Below the pieces are notes generated by a model, which made no database searches, was not told the origin of the DNA, and saw only the letters and a program-made list of their open reading frames with translations. The position numbers and the translations under genes were made by a program. Below, one piece after another: positions 1 to 9,090 of a stretch of DNA of 52,154 nucleotides; positions within the stretch are counted from its first letter, which is position 1, and each line of letters begins with the position of its first letter. The DNA is taken from NCBI GenBank assembly GCA_964647255.1, contig CAZYGI010000022.1, positions 1 to 52,154 of the forward strand. Direction: 5' to 3'. This stretch comes from CAWJEL01 sp964647255 (GTDB lineage: Bacteria; Chloroflexota; Anaerolineae; CG2-30-64-16).

Positions 1-180
1 GTTCCTTGGAGACGGTCTCAGCCAGCGTCCCCGCGGAATCATTTTTCAGGGCAGGCCCAATGCCTTTCGAGTGGCGTCCCGGATTCGAAGCTTTGGCTGG
101 CAAAGACTGCCTAAGGTTTCAGACCTTCGCAATTCGATGACATAACGGCGTGTCGTACTACCATTGAAGGAGGTATCGCA
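1..180. other. Left-edge noncoding stretch upstream of sucC
   Basis: I see no credible gene here; the long minus-strand frame crossing it is an antisense shadow of sucC. A weak promoter-like pair, TTCAGA then 17 nt then CATAAC, ends near position 144. A strong Shine-Dalgarno AAGGAGG lies at 168-174 and fixes the TTG start of sucC at 181. Confidence 0.4.
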
Positions 181-1317
<1,137 letters not shown>

Positions 1318-1330
1318 AGGAGGAGACAAG

Positions 1331-2200
1331 ATGAGCATCCTGGTCAACCGAGACACGCGCCTGGTCGTGCAGGGCATCACCGGCCGCGAGGGCGCTTTCC
1401 ACACTGAGCAAATGATCGCTTACGGCACCAAAGTCGTTGCGGGTGTGACGCCCGGCCGGGGCGGCGGGTGGGCCGTGGGCAATGTGCCGGTCTTCGACAG
1501 CGTGCATGAGGCGGTCGCCGCAACCGGTGCGAACGTGAGCATTATCTACGTCCCAGCCAAGTTCGCGCCGGACGCAATCCTGGAGGCCGCGGACGCAGGT
1601 GTGCCGCTGGTGGTCTGTATCACCGAAGGCATCCCCGCGCTGGACATGCTGCGGGTGCGGGCCTATCTTGATCGGGCCAGCACCCGGCTGATCGGGCCGA
1701 ACTGTCCGGGCTTGATCACGCCCGGCGAGGCCAAGATCGGCATCATGCCCGGCCACATCCACACCCGCGGCGACGTCGGCGTGGTCAGCCGCTCCGGCAC
1801 GCTGACGTATGAGGTGGTCTATGCGCTGACCTTGCGGGGCATCGGCCAGTCCACCGCCGTCGGCATCGGCGGCGACCCGATCAACGGCACCAGTTTCGTG
1901 GATGTCCTGGGCATGTTCGAGAGCGACCCGCAGACGCAGCAGGTGGTGATGATCGGCGAAATCGGCGGCACGGACGAGGAGAAGGCGGCGGAATTCATCG
2001 CCAGCAAGATGAGCAAGTCGGTTACCGCCTTCATCGCCGGCCAGACGGCGCCGCCCGGCAAGCGCATGGGGCACGCCGGCGCCATCATCAGTGGCGGTAA
2101 GGGCACGGCGGCCGATAAGATCGCCGCGCTCACTGCGGCCGGCGTCCGCGTTGCCAGCCATCCGGGCGAGATCGCCGAGATGGTCGCTGAACGGTTGTAA
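1331..2200 (+). CDS. sucD: Succinyl-CoA synthetase, alpha subunit
   Basis: Alpha subunit of succinyl-CoA ligase. It binds CoA through an N-terminal Rossmann domain and carries the phosphohistidine intermediate. The 289 residues are standard. NRDTRLVVQGITGREG near the N-terminus is the CoA-binding entry, IGPNCPGLITPGE and GDVGVVSRSGTLTYE follow, and GHAGAIISGGKGTAADK contains the active-site His. It follows sucC by 13 nt. Confidence 0.95.
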   Translation: MSILVNRDTRLVVQGITGREGAFHTEQMIAYGTKVVAGVTPGRGGGWAVGNVPVFDSVHEAVAATGANVSIIYVPAKFAPDAILEAADAGVPLVVCITEGIPALDMLRVRAYLDRASTRLIGPNCPGLITPGEAKIGIMPGHIHTRGDVGVVSRSGTLTYEVVYALTLRGIGQSTAVGIGGDPINGTSFVDVLGMFESDPQTQQVVMIGEIGGTDEEKAAEFIASKMSKSVTAFIAGQTAPPGKRMGHAGAIISGGKGTAADKIAALTAAGVRVASHPGEIAEMVAERL

Positions 2201-2210
2201 TGTCGCAGAC

Positions 2211-2237
2211 CCTTCGGGTTTTCAGAGGGCCCGAAGG
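2211..2237 (+). terminator. Hairpin between sucD and the next small gene
   Basis: CCTTCGGG at 2211-2218 pairs perfectly with CCCGAAGG at 2230-2237, followed by only a short ATTT. It begins 10 nt after the sucD stop. It may act as a weak terminator or attenuator, or simply stabilise the sucCD mRNA 3' end. There is no strong U tract. Confidence 0.4.
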
Positions 2238-2253
2238 ATTTCCTGAAGGATGT

Positions 2254-2451
2254 ATGCCTGAAAAACCGCCGCCCGATCCCGGCCCCGAGCTTGACCTGAG
2301 CCCGTATGAGGGCTGTTGGGTCGCGTTGGTGCGCGGGCAGGTGTGCGGCGTCGGCCAGACGGCTGACGCCGCACACCGGGCGGCCAGGCGGGCCAGGCCC
2401 CGTGAGGAGCCAACGGTCATCTATGTGCGCAACGCGCCGCCACCACCATGA
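2254..2451 (+). CDS. Small DUF5678-like protein of unknown function
   Basis: A 65-residue protein. The frame opens at 2200, but I place the start at ATG 2254 because TGAAGGA lies just upstream and the hairpin at 2211-2237 occupies the earlier part. The core YEGCWVALVRGQVCGVGQTA, followed by an Ala/Arg-rich helix and TVIYVRNA, resembles the small DUF5678 fold (strand-strand-helix-strand, 'W-V-A-L-V-x-G-x-V'). Function is unknown; members often occur as stand-alone genes. Resemblance is from memory of the family pattern only. Confidence 0.6.
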   Translation: MPEKPPPDPGPELDLSPYEGCWVALVRGQVCGVGQTADAAHRAARRARPREEPTVIYVRNAPPPP

Positions 2452-2490
2452 GGCGTTGGCACGTTCTAACCTTCGCACGGCTCAACGCCC

Positions 2491-4008
2491 ATGTCTGAAC
2501 CATCCTCCTCGTTGCTCGCCGATCGCGTGATCGCTTTCATTCGCGCCCAGGGCCGCCCGGCCTGGTTGGTGGGCGGCTTCGTGCGCGACCTGCTGCTGGC
2601 ACGCCCCCGCCACGACCTGGACGTGTTGGTGACGGAGGGCGGGGTGCGGCTGGCGCGCGCGATCGGCGCCGCTTTCGGCGGCGCGTCCTTTGTGCTCGAC
2701 GATGCGCGGGACGTGGGCCGGGCGATCCTGCCCGATGCGGCCGGCGCGAGGCTCGAGGTGGATGTGGCGCGGCTGCGGATGCCCGAGTTGCTCGATGACC
2801 TGGCGCTGCGTGATTTCACCGTCAACGCGATGGCGTTGGACATCTCCGCCGCCGACCCGGCGCGGGGGATCTTCGACCCCTTCGATGGCCGGGCGGATGT
2901 GGCGCGCAACCTGCTCCGCGCCGTCACCGAGGGCACGTTCCGCGATGACCCGCTGCGGATGCTGCGTGGCCTCCGCATGACCGCCGAGCTGGGGTTTCGT
3001 CTTGAGGACGCCACCTTCAACCTGATCCGCCGGGATGCCGCGTTGATCCAGACCGTGGCGCCGGAACGTGTGCACGACGAGCTGATCCGCATCTTGGCCG
3101 CGCCCGGCGCGTGGCGGCGCCTGCGCACGCTGGAGTCGTTGGGCTTGCTTCGGCACGTTCTCCCGGAGGCGGCGGCCCAGGCCGGCGTGACGCAGTCCGC
3201 GCCGCACTACCAGGATGTGTTCGATCACACCCGCAGCGTCGTGGCGCACCTGGAAGGCCTCTTTGCCTGGCTGTGGCCCGATAGCGGCTTCACCCGACCG
3301 GCGGCAAGTTCGGGTGACATAACGGTCTTTGCGTCCGCCGGGCAGTGGGAAGCCGTGGCGGCTGCACTGGCACCCTTTGCGGAGCGGCTGCGGCAGCATC
3401 TGGCGCAGCCGCTGGCTTCCGGGCACACCCGGCGCGATCTGTTGCCGTGGGCGGCGCTGGCGCATGACTGGGGCAAGCCAGCCAAACGCTCTGTGGACGA
3501 GGCGGGCGTGACGCATTTTTACGACCATGATCGGTGGGGTGCGCTGCTCGCTGAGGCGCGGCTGCAGGCGCTGCGTTTTTCGAGCGAGGAAGTGACCTAT
3601 GTGGCGCGTTTGACCGACGCGCATATGCGGCCGGGCCTGCTGGCGCACGATTTCCCGCCGACCCGCCGCGCCCTGTACCGTTTCTACCGCGATGTCGGGA
3701 CGATTGGGCCCGATTGCGCCGTGCTCGCCCTGGCCGATACCCTGGCGATCCAGGCGGCGGCCGATCTCGGGGCCTTGCCGCGGCATTTGGACATGACGGA
3801 ACGGCTGTTGGCGGCCTTCTTTGATGAGCGCACACAGCAGGTGGATCCGCCGCCGCTGCTCAACGGCCGCCAGATCATGGCTGAGTTCGGCCTGCCGCCC
3901 GGCCCACGCCTCGGCGCATTGCTTGAAGGGCTGCGCGAGGCCCAGGGCGCCGGCGAGGTTTTCACCGTCGAAGACGCCTGGACCTGGGCGCGGGCGCATC
4001 TCGGATAG
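2491..4008 (+). CDS. CCA-adding-type tRNA nucleotidyltransferase / poly(A) polymerase family protein with HD domain
   Basis: A class II nucleotidyltransferase of 505 residues, likely acting on tRNA 3' ends. The head domain has GGFVRD at residues 28-33 and the metal-binding pair D42-L-D44 (HDLDVLV). The following RDFTVNAMALDI (about 110) and FRDDPLRMLRGLRM are diagnostic of the CCA/PcnB neck. A C-terminal HD domain is indicated by LAHDWGKP near residue 322. Whether it adds CC, A or full CCA cannot be read from the motifs, so no symbol is given. The ribosome-binding site is weak. It starts 39 nt after the small DUF5678-like gene. Confidence 0.85.
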   Translation: MSEPSSSLLADRVIAFIRAQGRPAWLVGGFVRDLLLARPRHDLDVLVTEGGVRLARAIGAAFGGASFVLDDARDVGRAILPDAAGARLEVDVARLRMPELLDDLALRDFTVNAMALDISAADPARGIFDPFDGRADVARNLLRAVTEGTFRDDPLRMLRGLRMTAELGFRLEDATFNLIRRDAALIQTVAPERVHDELIRILAAPGAWRRLRTLESLGLLRHVLPEAAAQAGVTQSAPHYQDVFDHTRSVVAHLEGLFAWLWPDSGFTRPAASSGDITVFASAGQWEAVAAALAPFAERLRQHLAQPLASGHTRRDLLPWAALAHDWGKPAKRSVDEAGVTHFYDHDRWGALLAEARLQALRFSSEEVTYVARLTDAHMRPGLLAHDFPPTRRALYRFYRDVGTIGPDCAVLALADTLAIQAAADLGALPRHLDMTERLLAAFFDERTQQVDPPPLLNGRQIMAEFGLPPGPRLGALLEGLREAQGAGEVFTVEDAWTWARAHLG

Positions 4009-4036
4009 CCTTTCTACACCAGAGAAATCGAAGTTT

Positions 4037-4065
4037 TTGACAGTCCTTCTCGGCAAGGGTATAAT
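4037..4065 (+). promoter_or_regulatory. Consensus sigma-70-type promoter for secD-secF
   Basis: TTGACA at 4037-4042, a 17-nt spacer, and TATAAT at 4060-4065: a perfect match to the housekeeping promoter consensus. Transcription would begin near 4072, giving a leader of about 90 nt before secD. Confidence 0.85.
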
Positions 4066-4074
4066 CGTTTCGTT

Positions 4075-4130
4075 TTGCCCCGCAAGACCCTTGCGGGGCA
4101 ATGCGTGCCTGTTTGACACGCCGAACAGGC
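4075..4130 (+). promoter_or_regulatory. Two-hairpin 5' leader of secD
   Basis: Hairpin 1 is a perfect 12-bp stem, TTGCCCCGCAAG (4075-4086) with CTTGCGGGGCAA (4090-4101), and a 3-nt loop. Hairpin 2 is a 7-bp stem, GCCTGTT (4107-4113) with AACAGGC (4124-4130). They begin at the predicted transcript start and end about 20 nt before the Shine-Dalgarno. They could stabilise the 5' end or regulate the operon. No known riboswitch class is recognised. Confidence 0.5.
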
Positions 4131-4163
4131 CGCGGAAGAAGATCTTAGCGGGGGAGAAGACGC

Positions 4164-5567
4164 ATGCAGAACCGCAACAATGTAGCGCTGGTCCTTATCG
4201 CTGTGCTGGCGCTGGTGGTCCTCTGGGTGAGCTTGCCCATCAGCCATCCCGAGGCCAAATCCCTCCTCTTCTGGCAGCAGCCGGCCGAGTACCGCAGCAT
4301 GGCAATCAAGCAAGGCCTGGACCTCCAGGGCGGCACCCAGATTCTGCTGGAAGCTAAGCCGACCGAGGGTCAAGCCCTGACTGCAGACGACATGCAGAAG
4401 GTCAAGACCATCGTCGAGCGCCGCGTTAACGGCCTGGGCGTCACCGAGCCGTTGGTGCAGCTTCAGGGCGAGAACCGGATCATCGTCGAGCTGCCGGGCA
4501 TCAACAACCCAGATCAGGCGGTGCAAACCTTGAGGAGCACCGGCCAACTTGAGTTCGTTGAGATCGGTTCGTCCACCAGCTCGCCGTATCCCAACGTCCG
4601 TGAGGGTGTTTACATCCGCACCACGAACAACGACAAGACGCCTGATGCAACCGTTCTCGGTAAAACCGAGATGCCGTATGCCGACAAGGTTTTCACCACC
4701 ATCATGACGGGCCGCGATCTCAAGGACGCTCAAAGCCAGGTGGATCAATACGGCGCACCTTACATCTCGTTCGAGTTGACCGATGCGGGTGCAAAGACCT
4801 TCAGCACTTACACTGCACAGCATGTCGGCGACATCCTGGCGATCGTGCTCGATAACGTGGTGTTGTCCGCGCCGCGCATCAACAGCGCCATCCCGGAAGG
4901 CAAGGGTGTGATTGAGGGCAGCTTCGCCCTGGACCAGGCCAAGAGCCTGGCGATCCAGATGCGCTACGGCGCGCTGCCGGTTCCGCTGGAAGTTGCGAAC
5001 CGCCGCACCATCGGCGCGACGTTGGGCGCCGACTCGGTGCGCAGAAGCATCCTCGCCGGCCTGATCGGCCTGTCCATGGTGCTGTTGTTCATGGTGTTCT
5101 ACTATCGGCTGCCGGGCTTGCTGGCGGCCCTGGCCCTCGTCCTCTACGCGGGGCTGAACCTGGCGCTATATAAGCTGATTCCGGTGACGCTCACTTTACC
5201 CGGCATCGCCGGCTTCCTGCTCTCGACAGGTATGGCCGTAGACTCCAACATTCTGATCTTCGAGCGGATGAAGGAAGAACTGCGCTGGGGCCGATCGCTC
5301 GGCACGGCGGTTGAGGCGGGCTTCAACCGGGCGTGGACCTCCATCCTGGACTCGAACCTCTCGACCCTGATCACCTGTCTGATCCTGATAATCTTTGGCC
5401 GCACGTTTGGCGCCCAGTCAGTTTTGGGCTTTGCGGTCAACCTGGGCATCGGTGTGTTGATCAGCATGTTCACCGCCGTCGTGGTGACGCGCACGTTCAT
5501 CCGTGCGGTCTTTGAGCGGGCCGGTGCTGACAAGCTGCGCGAGAAGCGCTGGCTGATGGGATTCTAA
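4164..5567 (+). CDS. secD: Protein translocase subunit SecD
   Basis: Membrane subunit of the Sec holotranslocon, using proton motive force to assist export. The 467 residues have an N-terminal TM helix (about 5-24), the GLDLQGG motif that opens the P1 domain, and a C-terminal RND-like bundle of five TM helices containing GMAVDSNILIFERMKEELRWG. The start follows GGGGGAGA. secF begins 15 nt after the stop. The consensus promoter at 4037-4065 drives the pair. It is shorter than E. coli SecD, as is usual in many phyla. Confidence 0.95.
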   Translation: MQNRNNVALVLIAVLALVVLWVSLPISHPEAKSLLFWQQPAEYRSMAIKQGLDLQGGTQILLEAKPTEGQALTADDMQKVKTIVERRVNGLGVTEPLVQLQGENRIIVELPGINNPDQAVQTLRSTGQLEFVEIGSSTSSPYPNVREGVYIRTTNNDKTPDATVLGKTEMPYADKVFTTIMTGRDLKDAQSQVDQYGAPYISFELTDAGAKTFSTYTAQHVGDILAIVLDNVVLSAPRINSAIPEGKGVIEGSFALDQAKSLAIQMRYGALPVPLEVANRRTIGATLGADSVRRSILAGLIGLSMVLLFMVFYYRLPGLLAALALVLYAGLNLALYKLIPVTLTLPGIAGFLLSTGMAVDSNILIFERMKEELRWGRSLGTAVEAGFNRAWTSILDSNLSTLITCLILIIFGRTFGAQSVLGFAVNLGIGVLISMFTAVVVTRTFIRAVFERAGADKLREKRWLMGF

Positions 5568-5582
5568 GGATCGGGGGCAGAC

Positions 5583-6512
5583 ATGTTTCGCTTAGTTGAA
5601 AAAAGGAAGTGGTACTTCTTGCTTTCTACGTTGGTGATCGTTCCGGGCTTGATCGCGATGATCTACTCGACGATTACCACCGGCCTGCCGTTCAAGCTCG
5701 CCATTGACTTCACGGGCGGCGTGATTTGGGACTTGCAATTCCCCCAGGCGGTCCAGCCCGCTGAGGTGCGGCAAATCTTCGCGGATGCGGGATTCAGCGA
5801 CACTGCGGTCACGACCATCGGCGACGGCAAGGCGGTGCAGATTCGCCTGAAGTCCATTGACGACGCCCAGAAGGTGCAACTGACCCAGGCCATCACCCAG
5901 AAGCTGGGCGCGCCGGTCGAGCTGCAATATAGTTCGGTGGGGCCCGCCATCGGCCAGGAAGTCACCCGGGCGGCGTTCTTCGCTGTTCTCGCTGCCTCGC
6001 TGGCGATCCTGGGCTTCCTGATCATCGCGTTCCGCAAGGTGCCGCACGCGTTCCGCTACGGCGTGTCGGCGGTCATCGCCATGATCCACGACATCCTGGT
6101 GACGGTGGGCGTGTTCAGCATCTGCAGCCTGCTCTTCGGCTGGCAGGCGGACGCCTTGTTTCTCACCGCCATCCTGACCGTCATCGGTTTCTCGGTGCAG
6201 GACACCATCGTGGTCTTTGACCGCATCCGCGAGAACCTGCCCAAGTACCGCGGTGAGAGCTTCACCCAGGTCACCAACCGCAGCCTGGCGGAGACGCTGC
6301 ACCGCTCGCTTGCCACCCAGTTGAACGCCTTGTTTGTCATGGCCGCGCTGCTGATCTTCGGCGGCGCCACCATGCAGCAGTTCATTGCAGTGATGTTTTA
6401 CGGCTTGATCAGCGGTTCCTACTCATCTATCTTCAACGCCGTGCCGATCCTGGTCGGCTGGGAAGAAAAAGATCTGTTGGGATTGAAGGTCAAGGAGCCG
6501 GCGCGGGCTTAA
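5583..6512 (+). CDS. secF: Protein translocase subunit SecF
   Basis: Partner of SecD, 309 residues. The N-terminal TM helix is followed by AIDFTGGVIWDLQF (SecF signature). TM4-5 carries VIGFSVQDTIVVFDRIRENL, the conserved proton-path region of SecDF. It overlaps nothing upstream and its stop lies 1 nt before the GTG of the downstream dehydrogenase, so that gene is probably read from the same transcript. Confidence 0.95.
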   Translation: MFRLVEKRKWYFLLSTLVIVPGLIAMIYSTITTGLPFKLAIDFTGGVIWDLQFPQAVQPAEVRQIFADAGFSDTAVTTIGDGKAVQIRLKSIDDAQKVQLTQAITQKLGAPVELQYSSVGPAIGQEVTRAAFFAVLAASLAILGFLIIAFRKVPHAFRYGVSAVIAMIHDILVTVGVFSICSLLFGWQADALFLTAILTVIGFSVQDTIVVFDRIRENLPKYRGESFTQVTNRSLAETLHRSLATQLNALFVMAALLIFGGATMQQFIAVMFYGLISGSYSSIFNAVPILVGWEEKDLLGLKVKEPARA

Positions 6513-6513
6513 C

Positions 6514-7467
6514 GTGCGCGCTCTTGTCCTGGCCGACGGCCTTCGGTATGCACCGGATTACCCGGAGCCAACGCCTTCCGCAGGGGAGGCGTTGGTGCGG
6601 GTTCGGCTGGCCGGCATTTGTAACACGGACCTGGAGCTGGTCAAAGGCTACATGGACTTCCGTGGCGTGCTCGGTCACGAGTTCGTCGGCGAAGTCGTCA
6701 GTGCCCCGGATGCGGCCTGGCTCGGCAAGCGCGTCGTCGGGGACATCAACGCCGCTTGCTACGCGTGCGACACCTGTCGCGCCGGACGCTATACGCATTG
6801 CCCCAATCGCACGACCCTGGGCATTGCCGGCCGGGATGGCGCGTTGGCCGACTATCTGCTTCTCCCCCAGGCCAACCTGTACGCTGTCCCGGACGCGGTG
6901 CCCGACGAGATGGCGGTCTTCACCGAGCCTCTGGCTGCCGCATGTGAAATCCTCGAACAGGTGAAGATCACGCCGACTGAGCGGGTCATCGTCCTCGGCG
7001 ATGGCAAGCTGGGGCTGCTGGTTGCCGCGGTGTTGCGCCTGACCGGCGCCGATCTGACGCTGGTAGGGCGCAATCCGAACAAGCTGGCGCTGGCCCGGGG
7101 GTGGGGCGTCGTCACCCGCGCAACAGACGATCCGTTGCCTGATCATGCCGCGGATGTGGTTGTCGAGTGCACCGGGAACATGGAAGGGTTCGCACGTGCC
7201 AGAGCCTTGCTCCGGCCGCGCGGCGTCCTGGTGCTGAAGAGCACCTATCACGGCGTCTGCAACATTGATCTGTCGGCGCTGGTGGTGGATGAGATCACGC
7301 TGGTCGGTTCGCGCTGCGGGCCGTTTGCGCCGGCGCTCAGGCTGATGGCCGCCGGGCTGCTCGATCCCCGGCCGCTCATCACTGCGACCTATCCCCTGGC
7401 GCAAGCCGAGGCCGCACTGAGCCGCGCGGGCGAGCGCGGCGTGTTGAAGGTGCTGCTCAAGACTTGA
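6514..7467 (+). CDS. Zinc-dependent medium-chain alcohol/polyol dehydrogenase
   Basis: An MDR-superfamily oxidoreductase (317 residues, slightly short). The catalytic-zinc region is GICNTDLELVKG and GHEFVGEV. The structural-zinc loop has four cysteines in CYACDTCRAGRYTHC. The NAD(P)-binding segment VIVLGDGKLGLLVAAVLRL is somewhat unusual, with GDGKLG in place of GxGxxG. It resembles threonine/sorbitol dehydrogenase-like members; the substrate cannot be assigned. The GTG start at 6514 lies directly after the secF stop, with AAGGAG inside the secF end. It converges on the fmdB-like gene across a shared hairpin terminator. Confidence 0.85.
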   Translation: MRALVLADGLRYAPDYPEPTPSAGEALVRVRLAGICNTDLELVKGYMDFRGVLGHEFVGEVVSAPDAAWLGKRVVGDINAACYACDTCRAGRYTHCPNRTTLGIAGRDGALADYLLLPQANLYAVPDAVPDEMAVFTEPLAAACEILEQVKITPTERVIVLGDGKLGLLVAAVLRLTGADLTLVGRNPNKLALARGWGVVTRATDDPLPDHAADVVVECTGNMEGFARARALLRPRGVLVLKSTYHGVCNIDLSALVVDEITLVGSRCGPFAPALRLMAAGLLDPRPLITATYPLAQAEAALSRAGERGVLKVLLKT

Positions 7468-7489
7468 TTGAGGGTGACGGGAAAAAGAC

Positions 7490-7513
7490 AGGGGCGCCGC
7501 TACGGGCGCCCCT
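7490..7513. terminator. Terminator between convergent dehydrogenase and fmdB-like gene
   Basis: AGGGGCGCC (7490-7498) pairs with GGCGCCCCT (7505-7513). On the minus strand it is followed by a five-T run (GTCTTTTTCCC), so it is a good intrinsic terminator for the fmdB-like gene. In the plus direction the U tract is weak. Confidence 0.75.
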
Positions 7514-7536
7514 CATTATCTGGGGATAGGCGCGGC

Positions 7537-7776
7537 TCAGTGGCCGCAGGACGCACAGGAGCCGCCGCTGCAGCCGGCGCATCCGCTGGGGCCGCTGCTG
7601 GCCAGGAGCCGGCTTCCGCCGCCTTCGTGGCTGACGGCGGCGAACACCGAGATGGTGCGTTGCGCATCGGTCGCCGCGCAGCGCGGACAGGTGGCTGTGG
7701 CGTCCGATTGGCTCATGGGGCGCAAGAGCTCAAAGCGCTTATCGCACTGGCGGCATTGATATTCGTAGACCGGCAT
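7537..7776 (-). CDS. FmdB-family zinc-ribbon protein
   Basis: A 79-residue putative regulatory protein. It starts MPVYEYQCRQCDKRFELL and has a second knuckle CPRC, giving the four-Cys zinc ribbon of the FmdB/CxxC_CxxC_SSSS family. The tail is Gly/Ser/Cys-rich (CAGCSGGSCASCGH), also typical. GAGGAAG precedes the ATG, and a promoter with 17-nt spacing lies at 7809-7837. The molecular role of this family is not established. Confidence 0.9.
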   Translation of the reverse strand: MPVYEYQCRQCDKRFELLRPMSQSDATATCPRCAATDAQRTISVFAAVSHEGGGSRLLASSGPSGCAGCSGGSCASCGH

Positions 7777-7808
7777 TTGACTTCCTCACAGCACGGAGAT
7801 TCGCGACG

Positions 7809-7837
7809 ATTTTAGTGCAAGTGGGGTTGCGCGTCAA
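7809..7837 (-). promoter_or_regulatory. Promoter of the fmdB-like gene
   Basis: Read on the minus strand: TTGACG (7837-7832), 17 nt, TAAAAT (7814-7809). It lies 33 nt upstream of the ATG. It sits within the 66-bp divergent gap shared with the carboxypeptidase gene. Confidence 0.65.
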
Positions 7838-7842
7838 GTACG

Positions 7843-8973
7843 ATGCGGGATAGCGACATGTCATCTCTGCGTCGCCTGCTGATCGCAGGCTGGCTTCTGG
7901 CCTTTTGCCTGGTCACCGCCGGCTTCGGCCCGCCCGTGCTGACCGATGGCAGCTATCCGCCGCTGCGCTTGGCTCCCGATGACATCGCACGCTTGACCCT
8001 GCCCCAGCGCTCGCCGTCCATCACCGCCAAAGCCGCGCTGCTGGTGGATCTCGATAGCGGGCAGACGCTTTTTGCCTTGCGGCCCGATGAGCCGTTGCCG
8101 CCGGCCAGCACCGCCAAGCTGATGACGGCTTTACTGGTGCTGCAGCGCGCGGGCCTGGACGACGAAGTGACCGTGACCGAGGCTGCGGCCGCGACCTCCG
8201 GCAGCCGGATGGGTCTGACCGCCGGCCAGACCGTCACCGTGCGCGAGCTGCTGCTCGGCCTGCTGTTGCCGTCGGGCAACGATGCGGCGGTCGCGCTGGC
8301 CGAGTATGTGGCCGGCACGGAGGCCGGTTTCGTCGCGTTGATGAACGCCGCCGCCGGCCAGATGGGCCTGCGCGCGACGCATTTTGCCAACGTGCACGGC
8401 CTGGATGCGGCGGGCCAGACGATGAGCGCGGCCGATCTGGTCGCAATCACCCGCGCCGCGCTGAAGTATCCGCTTTTTGCCGATGCGGTCGCGCTGGTCA
8501 ACGCCCAGGCCGGGGGCCTGACGCTCGTCAATACCAACGAGCTGCTCGGCAGCTATCCGGGCGCCGACGGGGTCAAGACCGGCACCACGGATGCGGCCGG
8601 TGAGTGCCTGGTGGCGTCGGCCTCGCGGCGGGGACATCGCCTGCTTGCCGTCGTCTTGGGCAGCTCGGATCGGTATGCTGACGCCCGCGCTTTGTTTGAT
8701 TTTGGCCGCGCCGGGTGGCGGTGGGATTCGACGGCGCTGCCGGCGAACGCGCTGGCGTGGGCGGGCGGAGACGGGGGCGCGTTGTACCCGCTGGCCGCGC
8801 CTGCGGCCGGCGATCTGTTTCTTCCGGCCTGGCAGTGGCCGCTGCTCCAACCGGTGCGCCGCTTGGACGCGTCCGTCCCGTTGACCGGCACCCTGCCCGT
8901 GGGCCAGCTTGAGTGGCGCCTGGGGGGTGAGACGATGGCCGAGACAGCGCTTGAGGTGCGGCCGGGGCCGTAG
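7843..8973 (+). CDS. Serine-type D-Ala-D-Ala carboxypeptidase (PBP5/DacA-like)
   Basis: An exported enzyme that trims the terminal D-Ala from peptidoglycan stem peptides. The N-terminus has a signal peptide (hydrophobic LLIAGWLLAFCLVTAGFG). All three penicillin-binding motifs are present: S89-TAK92, S144-G-N146 and K245-T-G. The 376 residues fit DacA/DacF. An alternative ATG at 7858 would shorten the leader by five residues; neither start has a clear Shine-Dalgarno. It is divergent from the fmdB-like gene and followed by a cluster of small hairpins. Confidence 0.9.
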   Translation: MRDSDMSSLRRLLIAGWLLAFCLVTAGFGPPVLTDGSYPPLRLAPDDIARLTLPQRSPSITAKAALLVDLDSGQTLFALRPDEPLPPASTAKLMTALLVLQRAGLDDEVTVTEAAAATSGSRMGLTAGQTVTVRELLLGLLLPSGNDAAVALAEYVAGTEAGFVALMNAAAGQMGLRATHFANVHGLDAAGQTMSAADLVAITRAALKYPLFADAVALVNAQAGGLTLVNTNELLGSYPGADGVKTGTTDAAGECLVASASRRGHRLLAVVLGSSDRYADARALFDFGRAGWRWDSTALPANALAWAGGDGGALYPLAAPAAGDLFLPAWQWPLLQPVRRLDASVPLTGTLPVGQLEWRLGGETMAETALEVRPGP

Positions 8974-9001
8974 CCGGCGAATACAATCGTTGGCTGGGGG
9001 A

Positions 9002-9071
9002 AGTGCGTTGAAACGCACTGCGCTGCGGACGGCAACCCGCTGAAGCGGGTTTGGTGTGTCAGCCTTCGGCT
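9002..9071 (+). repeat. REP-like cluster of short hairpins with TGAA loops
   Basis: Three hairpins lie in 70 nt. AGTGCGT/ACGCACT (9002-9019) and AACCCGC/GCGGGTT (9034-9051) each close the same TGAA loop. A third, AGCC-TTC-GGCT, is at 9061-9071. They lie between the carboxypeptidase gene and the RluB-Cmk gene. The shared loop and unrelated stems suggest a dispersed palindromic element or a structured mRNA junction. Confidence 0.6.
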
Positions 9072-9090
9072 CAAACCGCAGGCGGCTGAG

